From assembly GCA_964035575.1 (NCBI GenBank), contig OZ037886.1, positions 558,001 to 622,000 on the forward strand: a DNA stretch of 64,000 nucleotides, in the 5' to 3' direction. The translations under genes were made by a program, and so were the position numbers. The notes beneath the pieces were generated by a model, which saw nothing but the letters and a program-made list of their open reading frames with translations, was not told the origin of the DNA and made no database searches. This DNA is from Rhynchopus sp. YZ270_cl-10 (taxonomy: Eukaryota; Euglenozoa; Diplonemea; Diplonemida; Diplonemidae). Shown one piece after another: positions 63,326-64,000 of the stretch. The first letter of the stretch is position 1. The number at the start of each line of letters is the position of its first letter.

Positions 63326-63420
63326 AAGGTTGCTGGTGCAAAAACGTCTCTCGGGACGCAGGCACTGACACTCCGTGGGTATATCAAACCCCTCGGAGTG
63401 CTGTTGCGCTTGGGAGTTGC
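63326..63420 (+). repeat. Family C repeat with tRNA-like arm
   Basis: TGGTGCAAAAACGTCTCTCG, GGACGCAGGCACTGAC, then stem ACTCCG/CGGAGT around GGGTATATCAAACCCC, ending TTGGGAGTTGC. Confidence 0.7.
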
Positions 63421-63804
63421 TGACAGAGAAACTGTAAGCAGGGACACAGTCATTTCCCCATCCTGATTTGGAGGGGTGGTTACATAAGAGAAAAAGTTTG
63501 GAAAGAAAGACCTATGGCACCTATAAGAAAAGCCTTAAAAGATCCATGTGCTGTACATTAATATTTTCCGGATAGTCGGTCTTCGAGACAATAGTCGGGA
63601 TGAAATAATTTGTTCGATAAAGATGATGTGTTTTACATCGTACGGCAACAAAAACAAACAAACAAAACTTTTTGGTTAAAGACAACTTATAAAGTCGCCA
63701 GTTTTTAAATGAGAGTTGCTATTTTTTTTTTTTGCAGGGAAGGAGGCGAGTCAATTTCAAAACAAAACAAAACGAAAAAAAAAAAAAAAAAAGAGATAAA
63801 AATG

Positions 63805-64000
63805 CAGGGAAGTTCCTAAGTGGGACCGAGAACATGAAATTCTGGATTTTAGTTTTTTTTTCCTTTTTTTCCTTGGGGGGCTTTCTTGTGGTTTCTAGTG
63901 GGTTTCACTGTGGGTGACACACCACCAGTGTGGTGAAATGGTCGAAACTCTCAAAAGCAAGAGTTTTCAGGGGGCAAGAAAAAAAAAATTGACAACAAAA
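63805..64000 (+). mobile_element. hAT-type non-autonomous DNA transposon, copy 3, cut by the window edge
   Basis: Starts CAGGGAAGTTCC and matches the first about 195 bp of copies 1 and 2, with one T/C run shortened. Likely left target duplication TAAAAATG (63797-63804); the right end lies outside the window. Confidence 0.88.

Larger units (their letters stand above)
60592..64000. other. Gene-free end region with repeats and a foldback element
   Basis: No coding region supported on either strand. Contains family F copies, a weak family A relative near 61880, a foldback element (62228-63014), family E and C copies, and the start of a third 0.88-kb hAT copy. Confidence 0.65.

Noticed and set aside
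1-64000. tRNA, rRNA, spliced-leader RNA genes and CRISPR arrays
   Set aside because: No canonical tRNA B box with a matching A box, no rRNA-like stretch and no spaced direct-repeat array was found. The T-arm-like piece in family C is not a tRNA.

Overview
The window is nuclear DNA of a protist with conventional GT-AG introns, and all sixteen protein genes I can support lie on the minus strand. Most start codons follow a pyrimidine-rich stretch and an AG a few tens of bases upstream, as expected where one long precursor is cut up by spliced-leader trans-splicing. One-way gene clusters, trans-splice-like acceptors, real cis-introns and kinetoplastid-flavoured receptor and coiled-coil proteins suggest Euglenozoa, most plausibly a diplonemid. 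That is inference: no spliced-leader gene, rRNA or tRNA was found to settle it.

Layout, left to right. 1-2661 is gene-free. 2662-12576 holds three closely spaced genes in transcription order right to left: an alpha/beta-hydrolase, a bifunctional CoA synthase fused to an HD phosphohydrolase-like domain, and a large multi-pass receptor ending in a degenerate class III nucleotide cyclase domain. 12838-18037 is a recent insertion of two head-to-tail elements that share identical 5' and 3' end blocks but have different interiors. 18393-26948 holds a coiled-coil protein, a three-exon RlmI-like methyltransferase and a 1174-residue unknown protein. 29069-30910 is a CDKN3-like phosphatase with one intron. 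31243-35216 is almost wholly repeats, including two hAT-type elements with perfect 8-bp target duplications. 35805-46531 holds a zinc/ankyrin protein and two multi-exon coiled-coil proteins. 46532-50659 is repeats again, with a second copy of the 0.88-kb hAT element. 50660-60591 holds a TBC-FYVE RabGAP, a TPR protein, a PPR-like organellar protein, a small two-exon protein and an alkaline ceramidase. 60592-64000 holds repeats, a foldback element with nested inverted repeats and the start of a third 0.88-kb hAT copy.

Splicing was worked out by hand from frame, splice signals and family homology. It merges what look like separate reading frames into the methyltransferase (647 aa), a four-exon coiled-coil protein (1104 aa) and others, and recovers a 26-codon first exon of the ceramidase. 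Introns run from 49 to about 1360 bp, usually begin GTATGT or GTATNN, and several contain the short repeats described below.

The least explained content is a set of short interspersed repeats (about 35-120 bp). Families A and B are hairpins with the same seven-base loop (CTCTCGT) on different, self-complementary stems. Families C, D and E share parts of that core. Every copy I found of A to E lies in one orientation, opposite to all genes. No single operon-like pathway joins the genes; the themes are membrane signalling and trafficking, cofactor and lipid metabolism, and cytoskeleton-like coiled coils.
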